From: Mesorhizobium jarvisii
GTDB lineage: Bacteria; Pseudomonadota; Alphaproteobacteria; Rhizobiales; Rhizobiaceae
Reading direction: 5' to 3'
NCBI RefSeq assembly: GCF_003601985.1
Contig: NZ_QZXA01000007.1
Span: forward strand, 62,001-126,000
DNA length: 64,000 nt
Position numbers and translations under genes: made by a program. The notes beneath the pieces are model-generated. The model was not told where the DNA came from, made no database searches, and saw only the letters and a program-made list of their open reading frames with translations. Shown piece after piece: positions 27,608 to 36,652 of the stretch. How positions within the stretch are numbered: position 1 is the stretch's first letter; every line of letters starts with the position of its first letter.

Positions 27608-28629
27608 CCCCTCAGCTTGCGCTGCCGCCAGGCATCGAGCGTTTCCTCGATGATGCGTTCGGGCACATGGTCGAGCTCGAAAACCGTGTCGATTTCCAGC
27701 ACATCGAGCCTGTCGAGAAAGTCCTGTGAGGCGCCGTGGCGCAACCGGGCGGCGTCCTTGGCCGTGGTAATGAGCCCCAGCCCTTCGGCGCGCGCCGTGA
27801 TTGCCAATTCGGCGAGTTCGTCCTCGGCGTAGAAATGATGGTCCGGAAAGGGTTTTGAGAGAACCACCTCACCGCCGGCCTCGCGCACCGTGTCGAAGAA
27901 TTTGTCGGGATGGCCGATGCCGGCGAAGGCGAGGAACCGTTTGCCGGCAAGCCCGGCCTTGCTGCTGGGCTCGGTATGCGCCTCGAAGATCGGCCGGCCG
28001 GCGCGCGCCGCCTGGCGCACCACGGCGTCTGCGGCGGTGCCCTCGCCCATCTTCAACAGCCCGCTGGTGAAGACCAGCTGGTCAACGATCTTTGCCCTCA
28101 GCGGACCGCCCGGAATGACGCGGCCATTGCCGATGCCGTAGCGGGCGTCGACCACGATCAGCGCGTAGTCGATATGGATGCGCGCGCTCTGAAAGCCGTC
28201 ATCCATGATCAGGAAATCGCAGCCGTGCTTCGCCATGAGCAGCCTGGCGCCGGCGGCGCGGTTCGGCGTCACCGCGACCGGCGCGTGTTCGGCCAGAAGC
28301 AGCGGCTCGTCGCCGACATGCTTGGCGGCATCGTGATGGGCATCGACGACATGCGGCTCAGCGAAGGAGCCGCCATGGCCGCGCGACAGGAAACCAGGCT
28401 TCAGCCGCATGCGCTTGGCCTGTTGGGCGAGCGCGATGGCGACCGGCGTCTTGCCGGTGCCGCCGACGGTGAAATTGCCGACGCACAGGACCGGCGCCTC
28501 GATCTTCTCGCGCCTGGCCCGCCGCATGCCGCGCCCGGCGACAAGCGCATAGACGGCCGACAGCGGCGACAGCGCCAGGACTTTCCAGTCCGGCTCTTCC
28601 CACCAGAATGGTGGTGCTTCGGAGGCCAC
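27604..28629 (-). CDS. lpxK: tetraacyldisaccharide 4'-kinase
   Basis: A 341-residue inner-membrane kinase that phosphorylates the 4' position of the lipid A disaccharide. The N-terminal hydrophobic segment (L-A-L-S-P-L-S-A-V-Y-A-L-V) anchors it, and the P-loop G-G-T-G-K-T is at 56-61 in G-N-F-T-V-G-G-T-G-K-T-P. D-D-G-F-Q further on is the conserved catalytic region. The start is GTG, one base after the waaA stop, so translation is coupled. Together with waaA it makes the inner Kdo-lipid A portion of LPS. Confidence 0.97.
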   Translation of the reverse strand: MASEAPPFWWEEPDWKVLALSPLSAVYALVAGRGMRRARREKIEAPVLCVGNFTVGGTGKTPVAIALAQQAKRMRLKPGFLSRGHGGSFAEPHVVDAHHDAAKHVGDEPLLLAEHAPVAVTPNRAAGARLLMAKHGCDFLIMDDGFQSARIHIDYALIVVDARYGIGNGRVIPGGPLRAKIVDQLVFTSGLLKMGEGTAADAVVRQAARAGRPIFEAHTEPSSKAGLAGKRFLAFAGIGHPDKFFDTVREAGGEVVLSKPFPDHHFYAEDELAELAITARAEGLGLITTAKDAARLRHGASQDFLDRLDVLEIDTVFELDHVPERIIEETLDAWRQRKLRG

Positions 28630-28630
28630 G

Positions 28631-29947
28631 CTAGCGCCCGTTGGCGCCCTTCAGGCGCGACTTGACGACCAGCGGCTGGATGTAGGGTTCGAGCGATTTC
28701 AGCGTGCGTGCCAGCGCGCCGCGCATCTCGTCGACGGTCGCCACCCCTGCCGCCATCATCTCGTGGCGCGCCACTTCGTTGGTCAAAAGGAAGTTGACGG
28801 CGCCGGCCAGCATGTCGCGATCACGCACCAGCTTGGCGCCGCCGCTGTCGATCAGCCGCTGATAGGCCTCGCGGAAATTCTGCACATTGCGGCCCGCCAG
28901 AACCGCTGTGTCGAGCATGGCCGGTTCGAGCGGATTCTGCCCGCCCTCGGAGGTCAGCGAGCGGCCGACGAAGGCGATTTCGGTCAACCGCAGATAGAGC
29001 CCCATCTCGCCGATCGTGTCGCCGAGCAGGATATCGGTGTCGGGCCCGATACGGTCGCCCTTGCTGCGCCGCGCGACCTTCAGCCCCATGCCGGAAATCT
29101 GCGCGGCAAGGCTTTCCGCGCGATCGGGATGGCGCGGAACGACGATCGTCAGCAGGCCGTGGTGACGCTTGTGCAGCGTCGCATGGACTTCCGCCGCGAC
29201 CACTTCCTCGCCGTCATGGGTCGAGATTGCCGCCCAGGTCGGGCGGCCGCCGATCTGCCGCTGCAAGGAGGCCAATACCCGTTCGTCGACCGGCGGCGGG
29301 TTGGTGTCGACCTTGAGGTTGCCGGAAACGGTGACCGGCCGGGCGCCAAGCGCGCGAAAACGCTCGCCGTCGACATCGGACTGGGCAACGACATGGGCGA
29401 GATTCTCGAACAGCGCCTCGGCGATGTTGGCGCGTTTCTTCCACGAAGTGAAAGAGCGGTCGGACAGCCTGCCATTGACCAGCACCTGCGGCACGTGGCG
29501 CGCGCCAAGCTCGAGGATGGTCATCGGCCAGATCTCGGATTCAGCGATAATCGCCAGGTCCGGCTGCCAGTGATCAAGAAACCGGCTGACCGCCGGCTTA
29601 AGATCCAGCGGCACATATTGGTGGATGATGCGGTCGCCGAGCCGTTCGTCGGCGACCTGGGCCGATGTCACCGTGCCGGTTGTCAGAACGATGTTGACGC
29701 CGTAGTCGAGAATGCTTTCGACCAGCGGCACCACGGCTATGGTCTCGCCGACGCTCGCGGCATGGATCCAGATCACGGGCCCTTCGGGACGCGGGCGGCC
29801 GGCAACGCCGTAGCGCTCGCGGCGACGGTGGCGGTCTTCCTTGCCACGCGAGGTGCGCCAGGCGACATAGGGCCCGACCAGCGGATAGGCTGCGGCACCG
29901 GCGAAACGGTATGCCGTCAGCATGGCGCGCGCCCAGCGACCGCTCAT
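28631..29947 (-). CDS. waaA: 3-deoxy-D-manno-octulosonic acid transferase
   Basis: A 438-residue GT-B family 30 glycosyltransferase that adds Kdo residues to the lipid A precursor at the inner membrane. Markers are the N-terminal amphipathic/hydrophobic helix, I-H-A-A-S-V-G-E-T near residue 65, with the catalytic Glu, and A-E-S-E-I-W-P at about 137. Near the end G-G-Q-N-P-L-E-P-A binds the nucleotide part of CMP-Kdo. The ATG overlaps the stop of the upstream acyltransferase as ATGA. The gene lies between the acyltransferase and lpxK in one minus-strand run. Confidence 0.97.
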   Translation of the reverse strand: MSGRWARAMLTAYRFAGAAAYPLVGPYVAWRTSRGKEDRHRRRERYGVAGRPRPEGPVIWIHAASVGETIAVVPLVESILDYGVNIVLTTGTVTSAQVADERLGDRIIHQYVPLDLKPAVSRFLDHWQPDLAIIAESEIWPMTILELGARHVPQVLVNGRLSDRSFTSWKKRANIAEALFENLAHVVAQSDVDGERFRALGARPVTVSGNLKVDTNPPPVDERVLASLQRQIGGRPTWAAISTHDGEEVVAAEVHATLHKRHHGLLTIVVPRHPDRAESLAAQISGMGLKVARRSKGDRIGPDTDILLGDTIGEMGLYLRLTEIAFVGRSLTSEGGQNPLEPAMLDTAVLAGRNVQNFREAYQRLIDSGGAKLVRDRDMLAGAVNFLLTNEVARHEMMAAGVATVDEMRGALARTLKSLEPYIQPLVVKSRLKGANGR

Positions 29948-30735
29948 CGCCGGCCATCCACGAGACGGTAGGCCTCGGCCGTCGCGGCATTGAGAGCGGT
30001 GGTGATTTCCTGGCGCTTGCGCTCCATTTCGGCGTCATCGGCGTCGGCCGCGACAAAGATCGGCGCGCCGATGGTCACGGCGGAACGGCCGAAAGGCAGG
30101 TTGATGGTCGTCTTGTCCCAGCTCTTTTCCAGCACCTTGCGACGGCTGGTGGCGATGGCGACAGGCAGCAGCGGCCGGCCAGAGAGGCGCGCCAGGAGAA
30201 CGATACCGAGCCCTGCGTCGCGCGGCGTGCCATGCGGAATGTCTGCGATCATGGCGACGTTCTTGCCGGCGGTGAGCGACTTTTTGAGGGCAATCAAGGC
30301 CTTGGCCCCACCCTTGTCGAGATGCCGGGCATTGTCGCGCCCACCGGAACCGCGCACCGCCTCGATGCCGAATTTCTCCAGCATCAGCGCATTGAGCTCG
30401 GCATCGGCGCTGCGCGACACCATGGCGACCAGCGGCTTGCGCTTGGGGTAGTAGGCCGGCGTCAAAAGATGCTGGCCGTGCCACAGGGCGATGATGCCTG
30501 GCTCGAATTCGGCATAGGCGCCGCCCGAAAAGCGCGCCGAGCCGGCGACCAGGGGACTGGTCAGGCGAACCAGGCGGACGAACTGTGCGAGCAGGCTGGC
30601 AATGGCGTTCTTGACGAATCGCGACTGCGCGAGCGGCTCGCGCACCTTGCGCCAGAACGTCTTGGTCGCGCGGCTGCCGCCCCTGCCAGTCGGCGCGGCG
30701 TCGCTGGCTGGCCCTTTCGCCAGGTCATGCTCCAT
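29944..30735 (-). CDS. lysophospholipid acyltransferase family protein (DUF374)
   Basis: A 263-residue acyltransferase-fold protein. The hydrophobic N-terminal helix follows W-R-K-V-R-E-P; the active-site block is I-I-A-L-W-H-G-Q-H-L-L, with later M-V-S-R-S-A-D, F-G-I-E-A-V-R-G-S-G-G-R-D, M-I-A-D-I-P-H-G-T-P-R and L-S-G-R-P-L-L-P-V-A. This is the DUF374 group, often encoded beside waaA and lpxK in alphaproteobacteria and probably acting on lipid A or a phospholipid. The substrate is not proven by the sequence. Five bases separate it from the DUF4170 gene. Confidence 0.9.
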   Translation of the reverse strand: MEHDLAKGPASDAAPTGRGGSRATKTFWRKVREPLAQSRFVKNAIASLLAQFVRLVRLTSPLVAGSARFSGGAYAEFEPGIIALWHGQHLLTPAYYPKRKPLVAMVSRSADAELNALMLEKFGIEAVRGSGGRDNARHLDKGGAKALIALKKSLTAGKNVAMIADIPHGTPRDAGLGIVLLARLSGRPLLPVAIATSRRKVLEKSWDKTTINLPFGRSAVTIGAPIFVAADADDAEMERKRQEITTALNAATAEAYRLVDGRR

Positions 30736-30740
30736 CGAAG

Positions 30741-30986
30741 TCAACCGGCAGCCTTGTTGTCGGGGTCCAGCAGACGGTGCAGATGAACGACGAAATAACG
30801 CATATGGGCATTGTCCACGCTGGCTTGCGCCTTGGCCTTCCACGCCGTGTGCGCGGATTGATAATCGGGATAGATACCGACAATGTCGAGCCCGTCGAGA
30901 TCGCGGAACTCGGTGGTCCCAAGCTTCTTCAGTTCGCCGCCGAACACCAGATGCAAAAGCTGTTTCTTCCCGTCTTCCGCGGTCAT
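30741..30986 (-). CDS. DUF4170 domain protein
   Basis: An 81-residue alphaproteobacterial protein with the family core H-L-V-F-G-G-E-L, D-L-D-G-L-D-I-V-G-I-Y-P-D-Y and A-W-K-A-K-A-Q-A-S-V-D-N-A-H-M-R-Y-F. It is small, soluble and of unknown function, regularly found beside the lipid A genes. AAGGACCGAC lies just before the ATG. It is the first gene of the acyltransferase-waaA-lpxK run, so the promoter is probably in the 76 bp upstream, which include TCACATATTGTGA. Confidence 0.9.
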   Translation of the reverse strand: MTAEDGKKQLLHLVFGGELKKLGTTEFRDLDGLDIVGIYPDYQSAHTAWKAKAQASVDNAHMRYFVVHLHRLLDPDNKAAG

Positions 30987-31062
30987 GTCGGTCCTTCACA
31001 TATTGTGAGTTTGTGACAGGTCTAGACCAAAGCCGCCGACTTTGGAACCTGCGAATGTGCTT

Positions 31063-31872
31063 TCACGCGTCCAGCCCGGCGATCACATCGACGAGCACCG
31101 CCAGCAACTCACCGCTGCCGGCCGCGAGCGCGCCGTGGCGGGTCACCTCGCCGGCATAGAGCGGCGCGCGGCCATGCGGGTCGAGCAACTGGCCGCCGGC
31201 CTCGCGCAGGATCAGATCGGCGGCGGCGATGTCCCAGTCATGCGCATTCGGCTTGACGACGGTGGCGTCGAGCGTGCCGTTGGCGATCATCGCCAGGCGA
31301 TAGGCAAGCGACGGGCTGTAGGGCGCCCGTACCAGCCGCTTCTGCCAGCCGGCCGGCATCAGGTCGATCAGCTGCTTCAACCCTGAAATCTCGGCCTTGT
31401 CGCCAAGCGTACGCACGCCGATGCGCTTGCCGTTGCGGAATGCGCCCTGGCCGGGCAGCGCCCAGTAGGTCTCGTCCATTGCCGGGCATTCGAGCACGCC
31501 GGCAAGCGTGCGGCCCTCTTCGACCACGGCAACGCTGACGCACCAAGTGCGCTGTCCCTCGAGGAAGCCGCGCGTGCCGTCGATCGGATCGACGACGAAG
31601 GTGCGGCGTGCTGAAAGCCGCGCCGGATCGTCGACTGTCTCTTCCGACAGCCAGCCATAATCCGGCCGCGCCGCCAGCAGCGTGCCGCGCAGATAGGCGT
31701 CCGCTGCATGATCGGCTTCGCTGACCGGCGAGGTGCCGCCCTTCATCCAGACCTGTGGGCTGTTGCCGAAGTACTGCATGGCGATCAGGCCCGCCTCGCG
31801 GGCGGCATCGCGCAACAGCGGCAGATCCCCAATGGTGCCGGAGGGGGCAGCAGTCAGTTCAGGCTCCGGCAA
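31063..31872 (-). CDS. CysQ-like 3'(2'),5'-bisphosphate nucleotidase / inositol monophosphatase family
   Basis: A 269-residue Li+-sensitive phosphatase-fold protein. The metal-binding signature is complete: W-L-S-E-E at 74-78, V-V-D-P-I-D-G-T-R-G-F at 93-103 and W-D-I-A-A-A-D in the last third. The branch is that of CysQ, which removes the 3'-phosphate of PAP made during sulphate assimilation, but inositol or other sugar phosphates are possible substrates. The likely start is a TTG that overlaps the end of the PmbA gene by 14 bp; no in-frame ATG lies upstream of the fold. Co-expression with PmbA is likely. Confidence 0.9.
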   Translation of the reverse strand: MPEPELTAAPSGTIGDLPLLRDAAREAGLIAMQYFGNSPQVWMKGGTSPVSEADHAADAYLRGTLLAARPDYGWLSEETVDDPARLSARRTFVVDPIDGTRGFLEGQRTWCVSVAVVEEGRTLAGVLECPAMDETYWALPGQGAFRNGKRIGVRTLGDKAEISGLKQLIDLMPAGWQKRLVRAPYSPSLAYRLAMIANGTLDATVVKPNAHDWDIAAADLILREAGGQLLDPHGRAPLYAGEVTRHGALAAGSGELLAVLVDVIAGLDA

Positions 31873-33202
31873 GGGTCATGCCTTCGATCAGGAGCGTCGG
31901 CGCGGCGGTGCCGAAATTGCGGTCGAGGTCATTGGCCGGCACCATGTTGAGGAACATCGTCTTCAGGTTCGAGGCAATGGTGACTTCGGCGACCGGATAG
32001 GCCAGTTCACCGTTCTCGATCCAGAAACCGGAAGCGCCACGGCTGTATTCGCCGGTCACCATGTCGACGCCCTGGCCGAACACTTCGGTGACGTAGAAGC
32101 CGCTCTTGAGCGACTTGATCAAATCCTCCGGCGAGTGTTCGCCCGGCTCGATGGCGAGATTGGTGGAGGACGGCGAGACGGAAGAGCCGCTGCGTGAGCC
32201 GCGGCCGTTGGTGATCAATCCCAGTTCCCGCGCCGCCGAGGTCGACAGGAACCAGTGGTTGAGCACGCCCTTTTCGACCATGAGAAGCTTCTCGCCCTCG
32301 ACGCCCTCGCCATCGAACGGGCGCGAGGCCTGGCCACGCGGCCTGAGCGGCTCGTCGGTGACGGTGATGGCCGATGCGGCCACCTGCTTGCCCATCATGT
32401 CGCGCAGGAACGAGGTCTTGCGCGCAACGGACGCGCCGTTGATGGCGCCGGCAAGATGGCCGGCGATGCCACGCGCCACGCGCGGGTCGAACACCACGTC
32501 GACCGGCCCGGTCGTCGCCTTGCGCGCGCCGATGCGGCGCACGGCGCGTTCCCCGGCCTTGCGGCCGATATCTTCCGGCGCGTCGAGATCGGCAAAATGC
32601 TGGCGCGAGGAAAATTCATAGTCGCGCTCCATGCCGGTGCCCTCGCCGGCGATGACGCTGGCCGAGCGCGAGAAGCGCGAGCCGACATAGTGGCCGATGA
32701 AGCCGTGCGAGGTGGCCAGCACGATACCGCCCAGCCCGGCACTGGCGCCGCTGCCGGCCGAATTGGTCACGCCCTTGACGGCAAGTGCCGCCGCTTCGGC
32801 CGCAAGGGCTGCTTCCTTCAACTGGTCGGCCGACACTTCGGTGGCGTCGAACAGGTCGAGATCGCGCATTTGCCTCGCCAGCAGCGCCGGATCGGCCAGA
32901 CCCTGATAGGGATCCTCGGGCGAGACCTTCGCCATGGCAACGGCGCGCTCGGCCAGTGCGCGCGGGTCGGATGCGGCAGTGGCCGAGACGCTCGCCACTT
33001 TCTGGCCGACGAAGACGCGCAGCGAGACATCCTCGGCCTCCGACGATTCGGTGGCCTCGACCTTGCCGAGCCGTACCGACACGCCGGTGGAGCGGCCGCG
33101 CACGGCAATCGCATCGGCGGCATCGGCGCCGGCCTTCTTGGCGGCCTCGACCAGCGACGCGACGCGGTCGGTCAGTTTTTTAGCGTCTGATGTATCGGCC
33201 AT
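31859..33202 (-). CDS. pmbA: TldD/PmbA family metallopeptidase-like protein
   Basis: A 447-residue protein of the PmbA (TldE) group. TldD/TldE form a heterodimeric protease acting on small modified peptides and antitoxins in other bacteria; the TldE chain contributes to substrate binding and normally lacks the zinc site of TldD, which agrees with the absence of an HExxxH here. Family features are V-S-V-R-L-G-K-V-E-A-T-E-S-S-E near residue 43, V-V-F-D-P-R-V-A-R-G in the middle and S-G-F-W-I-E-N-G-E-L-A-Y-P-V-A-E-V-T-I-A near the C-terminus. The start is the ATG giving MADTSDAKKL; the longer upstream frame is basic and unlike the family. tldD is not in the window. Confidence 0.94.
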   Translation of the reverse strand: MADTSDAKKLTDRVASLVEAAKKAGADAADAIAVRGRSTGVSVRLGKVEATESSEAEDVSLRVFVGQKVASVSATAASDPRALAERAVAMAKVSPEDPYQGLADPALLARQMRDLDLFDATEVSADQLKEAALAAEAAALAVKGVTNSAGSGASAGLGGIVLATSHGFIGHYVGSRFSRSASVIAGEGTGMERDYEFSSRQHFADLDAPEDIGRKAGERAVRRIGARKATTGPVDVVFDPRVARGIAGHLAGAINGASVARKTSFLRDMMGKQVAASAITVTDEPLRPRGQASRPFDGEGVEGEKLLMVEKGVLNHWFLSTSAARELGLITNGRGSRSGSSVSPSSTNLAIEPGEHSPEDLIKSLKSGFYVTEVFGQGVDMVTGEYSRGASGFWIENGELAYPVAEVTIASNLKTMFLNMVPANDLDRNFGTAAPTLLIEGMTLAGA

Positions 33203-33370
33203 GCCTGTGATCCTGCTTGTCGCGGCCAGCTTGCGGCCGCGCCCACCCATCTATTGTTCCGGTCCGGCTTGTGCAATGGCACAGGCTTCAATCAAAATGC
33301 ATCGCCACATGGTCCCCGTCGCGAACCCTGTGACGCAAAATCAGCCCGCAACCCGCACGGAGCATCCTTC

Positions 33371-33787
33371 ATGACGCCTTTCCATCTCGCCTTCCCGGTC
33401 CGTGATCTCGATGAAACCCGCGCTTTCTATGGCGAAGTGCTGGGCTGCGCGATCGGCCGCTCGTCGGCGACCTGGGTGGACTTCGATCTTTACGGCCATC
33501 AGATGTCGGCGCATCTGCGGCCGCAGGCCGCGCAAGCCGCCAGCGACGGCAAGGTCGACGGCATTCTGGTGCCGATCCCGCATTTCGGCGCCGTGCTGCT
33601 GATGGATGACTGGCGGCGCCTGGCGACCGGGCTGGAAGCGCGCGACGACATAGACTGGCTGGAACGGCCAATGGTCCGCTTCAAGGGCGAGCCCGGCGAA
33701 CAGGCGACGCTGTTCATCCGCGACCCCTCAGGCAACGCACTGGAATTCAAGGGTTTTCGCTCTCTGGAGCAGGTTTTCGCGCACTGA
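33371..33787 (+). CDS. VOC family (glyoxalase-like) protein
   Basis: A 138-residue vicinal-oxygen-chelate fold protein. Two beta-alpha-beta-beta-beta units can be read: [17 protein letters not shown] at the N-terminus, and [15 protein letters not shown] at the end. Metal ligand positions are His4 and the late Glu. Function within the superfamily cannot be told; dioxygenase-like or resistance roles occur. GGAG stands about nine bases before the ATG. It is alone on the plus strand between pmbA and epmA. Confidence 0.9.
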   Translation: MTPFHLAFPVRDLDETRAFYGEVLGCAIGRSSATWVDFDLYGHQMSAHLRPQAAQAASDGKVDGILVPIPHFGAVLLMDDWRRLATGLEARDDIDWLERPMVRFKGEPGEQATLFIRDPSGNALEFKGFRSLEQVFAH

Positions 33788-33812
33788 GGTTGGGCACTAC
33801 GCTGCCTGTGGC

Positions 33813-34859
33813 TCAAGAGCCGGCGACCGGCGTCCAGATCACGTCCTCTACTTTCTGGGCGCCGGTGGCCAGCATCGCCAGGCGGTCGAAGCCGAGGGCG
33901 ATGCCGCTGGCCTGCGGCATGATGGCAAGGGCGGCGAGAAAATCCTCGTCCAGCGGATAACGCTCGCCATAGATGCGCTCTTTCTCGTCCATTTCGAGGA
34001 TGAAGCGACGTCGCTGCTCCTCGGCATCGGTCAGTTCGCCGAAGCCGTTGGCGAGTTCGACGCCGCAGCAATAGAGCTCGAAGCGCTCGGCGACGCGCGG
34101 GTCGCGCGGGCTCGGCCGGGCAAGCGCCGCCTCGGCGACCGGGTATTCGCACAGGATGGTGGCGCGGCCGAGGCCGAGATTAGGCTCGATCTTTTCCACC
34201 ATCACGCGGCTGAACAGGTCGGCCCAGCTGTCGTCGGGCGCCGTGCGCAGGCCGGCCTTGGTCAAGGCGGCGTACAGCGCGTCCCGGTCGGTGCCGACAT
34301 CGGCGGCGACAGTGGCCAGGAGATCGATGCCGGCGTGGCGAGAAAAGGCGTCCGCCACCGTCAGCCGTTCCGGCTCGGCGAACGGATCGCAGTCGCGGCC
34401 CCGGAAGGAAAAGCGCGCCGCCCCTGCCCGCGTCGCGGCCAGCGCCAGCAGATCGGCGCAATCGCGCATCAGGCTCTCATAGGTCTCGCCCACCCGGTAC
34501 CATTCGAGCATGGTGAATTCGGGATGATGCAAGGGGCCGCGCTCGCGGTTGCGGTAGACCGGACCGAGGCTGAAAATGCGCTGTTCACCTGCGGCGAGCA
34601 GCTTCTTGCAGGCGAATTCCGGCGAGGTGTGGAGATAAAGCGGCGCACGCGCGCCGTCCGGCCCGACCGCTTCCGTGGCGAAAGCCGCCAGATGCGCCTC
34701 ATTGCCGGGCGAGACCTGCAGCGCCGCCGTTTCCACCTCGATGAAATCGTTGCGGGCAAACCAGTCGCGCAGAGCGGCCGTGAGGCCGTTGCGCAGCATC
34801 AGGCGCGGGCGCCGGTCGGCGTGAACGTCAGGCGTCCACCAGGGCGAAGCGGCGGTCAT
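33813..34859 (-). CDS. epmA: elongation factor P-(R)-beta-lysine ligase
   Basis: A 348-residue class II lysyl-tRNA-synthetase-like enzyme without the anticodon-binding domain. It attaches beta-lysine to the conserved lysine of elongation factor P. Class II motifs: motif 2 with [19 protein letters not shown], and motif 3 with [12 protein letters not shown] near the C-terminus. The length fits the family. It is divergent from efp, its substrate gene, across 129 bp. The lysine 2,3-aminomutase epmB is not in the window. Confidence 0.96.
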   Translation of the reverse strand: MTAASPWWTPDVHADRRPRLMLRNGLTAALRDWFARNDFIEVETAALQVSPGNEAHLAAFATEAVGPDGARAPLYLHTSPEFACKKLLAAGEQRIFSLGPVYRNRERGPLHHPEFTMLEWYRVGETYESLMRDCADLLALAATRAGAARFSFRGRDCDPFAEPERLTVADAFSRHAGIDLLATVAADVGTDRDALYAALTKAGLRTAPDDSWADLFSRVMVEKIEPNLGLGRATILCEYPVAEAALARPSPRDPRVAERFELYCCGVELANGFGELTDAEEQRRRFILEMDEKERIYGERYPLDEDFLAALAIMPQASGIALGFDRLAMLATGAQKVEDVIWTPVAGS

Positions 34860-34988
34860 GGGCGATTTGAAGGCGTGCAGGCGCGCGCCATGTCAGTTTG
34901 CAGTGAGGGCTGGCGGTTCGCGCCAAGATGCGCTACCAGCGCCGCACAAGCCGGCAAACGCCCACTAACTCTCGCAGGATTTAAAACC

Positions 34989-35558
34989 GTGGTGAAAGTC
35001 ATCGCCAGTTCGCTCCGCAAAGGCAATGTCGTCGACAAGGACGGCAAGCTTTATGTGATCCTCTTTGCCGAAAACATCCACCCAGGCAAGGGCACGCCCG
35101 TGACGCAGCTCGACATGCGCCGCATCGGCGACGGGGTGAAGGTTTCGGAGCGCTACCGCACCACCGAGCAGGTGGAGCGCGCCTATGTCGAGGAGCGCGA
35201 GCACACCTTCCTCTACGCCGACGGCGAAGGCTTCCACTTCATGAACCCGGAAACCTACGACCAGGTGGCGGTGAGCGAAGCCGTGGTCGGCGACGCAGCA
35301 CCCTATCTGCAGGAAGGCATGCCTGTGCAGGTCTCGCAGTTCAACGGCATCGCGATTTCCCTGGTCCTGCCGCAGCGCGCCACCTTCGAAGTGGTCGAAA
35401 CCGAGCCGACGACCAAGGGCCAGACGGCATCGTCCTCCTACAAGCCCGCCGTGCTTTCGAATGGCGTGCGCACCGCAGTGCCGCCGCATATCGCGCCAGG
35501 TACCCGCGTGGTGGTGATGACGGCGGATGGGTCCTATGTGGAGCGAGCGAAGGACTGA
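34989..35558 (+). CDS. efp: elongation factor P
   Basis: A 189-residue three-domain translation factor that relieves ribosome stalling at polyproline stretches. The modification loop reads H-P-G-K-G-T with K34 in the standard position, matching the presence of epmA next door. Domain III ends [13 protein letters not shown]. The start is the first of two adjacent GTG codons, giving [10 protein letters not shown] and the usual family length; a much longer in-frame extension runs antisense through epmA and is not coding. GCAGGA lies upstream of the start. Confidence 0.98.
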   Translation: MVKVIASSLRKGNVVDKDGKLYVILFAENIHPGKGTPVTQLDMRRIGDGVKVSERYRTTEQVERAYVEEREHTFLYADGEGFHFMNPETYDQVAVSEAVVGDAAPYLQEGMPVQVSQFNGIAISLVLPQRATFEVVETEPTTKGQTASSSYKPAVLSNGVRTAVPPHIAPGTRVVVMTADGSYVERAKD

Positions 35559-35584
35559 GGGTTACTCGGCGCGTCAGCGAAGCA

Positions 35585-36484
35585 CTACTGCTTGAAGCAA
35601 TGCTCGCGGTGCCATTGCAAGAAATGAGGATGCGGGCGTTCGAGCGGCCGGCGAGGCGGAAGCGCACGGCGGGTCTTGTTGACGAACCCTTGCACGCTCT
35701 CGAGGTCATTGACCTGCCGCGAGATCAGGATTTCCAGATCGTCGGAGAGGCTGATCAATCCGCGATCGAACATCCAATGCGCAGTACCTGATAATGCGAG
35801 CCCATTGTTGACGACATCGGGCCCGTTCGCTTCGACGGGTCGAATATGTGCCGCGGCAACTTCTGCCCGACCACCGCCATTTATCAACTTCAGTCCCGTG
35901 ATCGCGCAGCGCTCATCATAAGCGCGCAAGACGATGCGACGGAAAATGCGGTCTCGCACGATTCGCGATCCAATGTAGCTTATGCGGTCGCGGCTGTGCT
36001 CGAACTGGAATGGCGCTTCTTCATCCTGAAACCCGGATGAAATGCCGATTTCATCGACGCGTGGCAGCAACGGCTCGCGGGTGTCAACGCCGAGATCGAG
36101 GATGCGGTTGAAGTCGCTCGGACTGATCGGCCGGACGGCCGATTGAGCGCGACCAGAAATCCGTCCTTGTTCGTTAAGCAAACCTCGCTCAACTAGCCCG
36201 TCCATCCCGTTGAATGGGACGGGATCGGCAAAATCGAGGTATGATCCCGGCTCAATCAGCGCGAGATACATGCCGGACGCCACAGGATCAGGGATAACCT
36301 GTTGGACTTTGGCGAGGGCGAAATAGCCACGGGTATCGTCTACTTTGCTAGGTTCATAGTAGATGATCCAATCGCCGACGCATGCTTCCACACGGCGTAG
36401 ATACTGGCTGGGGAACTGATATCGCTCAGCAGGGCTGTCATCGTAGATCGAATCTGAGCGATGGATGAAGACCCCGAATCCCAT
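35585..36484 (-). CDS. HNH endonuclease with N-terminal PUA/EVE-like domain
   Basis: A 299-residue protein with two parts. Residues 1-100 start G-F-G-V-F-I-H-R-S and contain V-G-D-W-I-I-Y-Y-E-P and G-Y-F-A-L-A-K-V, a beta-rich segment resembling PUA/EVE-type modified-base readers. Residues 188-245 are an HNH_2-type nuclease: C-A-I-T-G at 193-197, A-A-H-I-R-P with H213, N-N-G-L-A-L with N227, and H236-W-M-F-D-R-G. The catalytic set looks intact. Such architecture suggests cleavage of modified DNA (a type IV-like restriction role), but the N-terminal assignment is by pattern only. AGGAAGATC precedes the ATG, so the 15-codon upstream extension is dropped. No methylase or partner gene is adjacent; codon usage is less GC-rich than its surroundings. 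Confidence 0.85.
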   Translation of the reverse strand: MGFGVFIHRSDSIYDDSPAERYQFPSQYLRRVEACVGDWIIYYEPSKVDDTRGYFALAKVQQVIPDPVASGMYLALIEPGSYLDFADPVPFNGMDGLVERGLLNEQGRISGRAQSAVRPISPSDFNRILDLGVDTREPLLPRVDEIGISSGFQDEEAPFQFEHSRDRISYIGSRIVRDRIFRRIVLRAYDERCAITGLKLINGGGRAEVAAAHIRPVEANGPDVVNNGLALSGTAHWMFDRGLISLSDDLEILISRQVNDLESVQGFVNKTRRALPPRRPLERPHPHFLQWHREHCFKQ

Positions 36485-36652
36485 GATCTTCCTGTAGCTT
36501 TGGGGATATCCGCTGAGATGTATCACCAAAATTCGACTTTGGACTCTCGTTTAGACCAGAGAAACACCTTCACCGACAAACCACCCCGATTTTTTCAGAG
36601 CCTGTAGCAAACGCCCCATGTGGTTCGTCCTTTGGGCGAAGAGGAGAACGCC

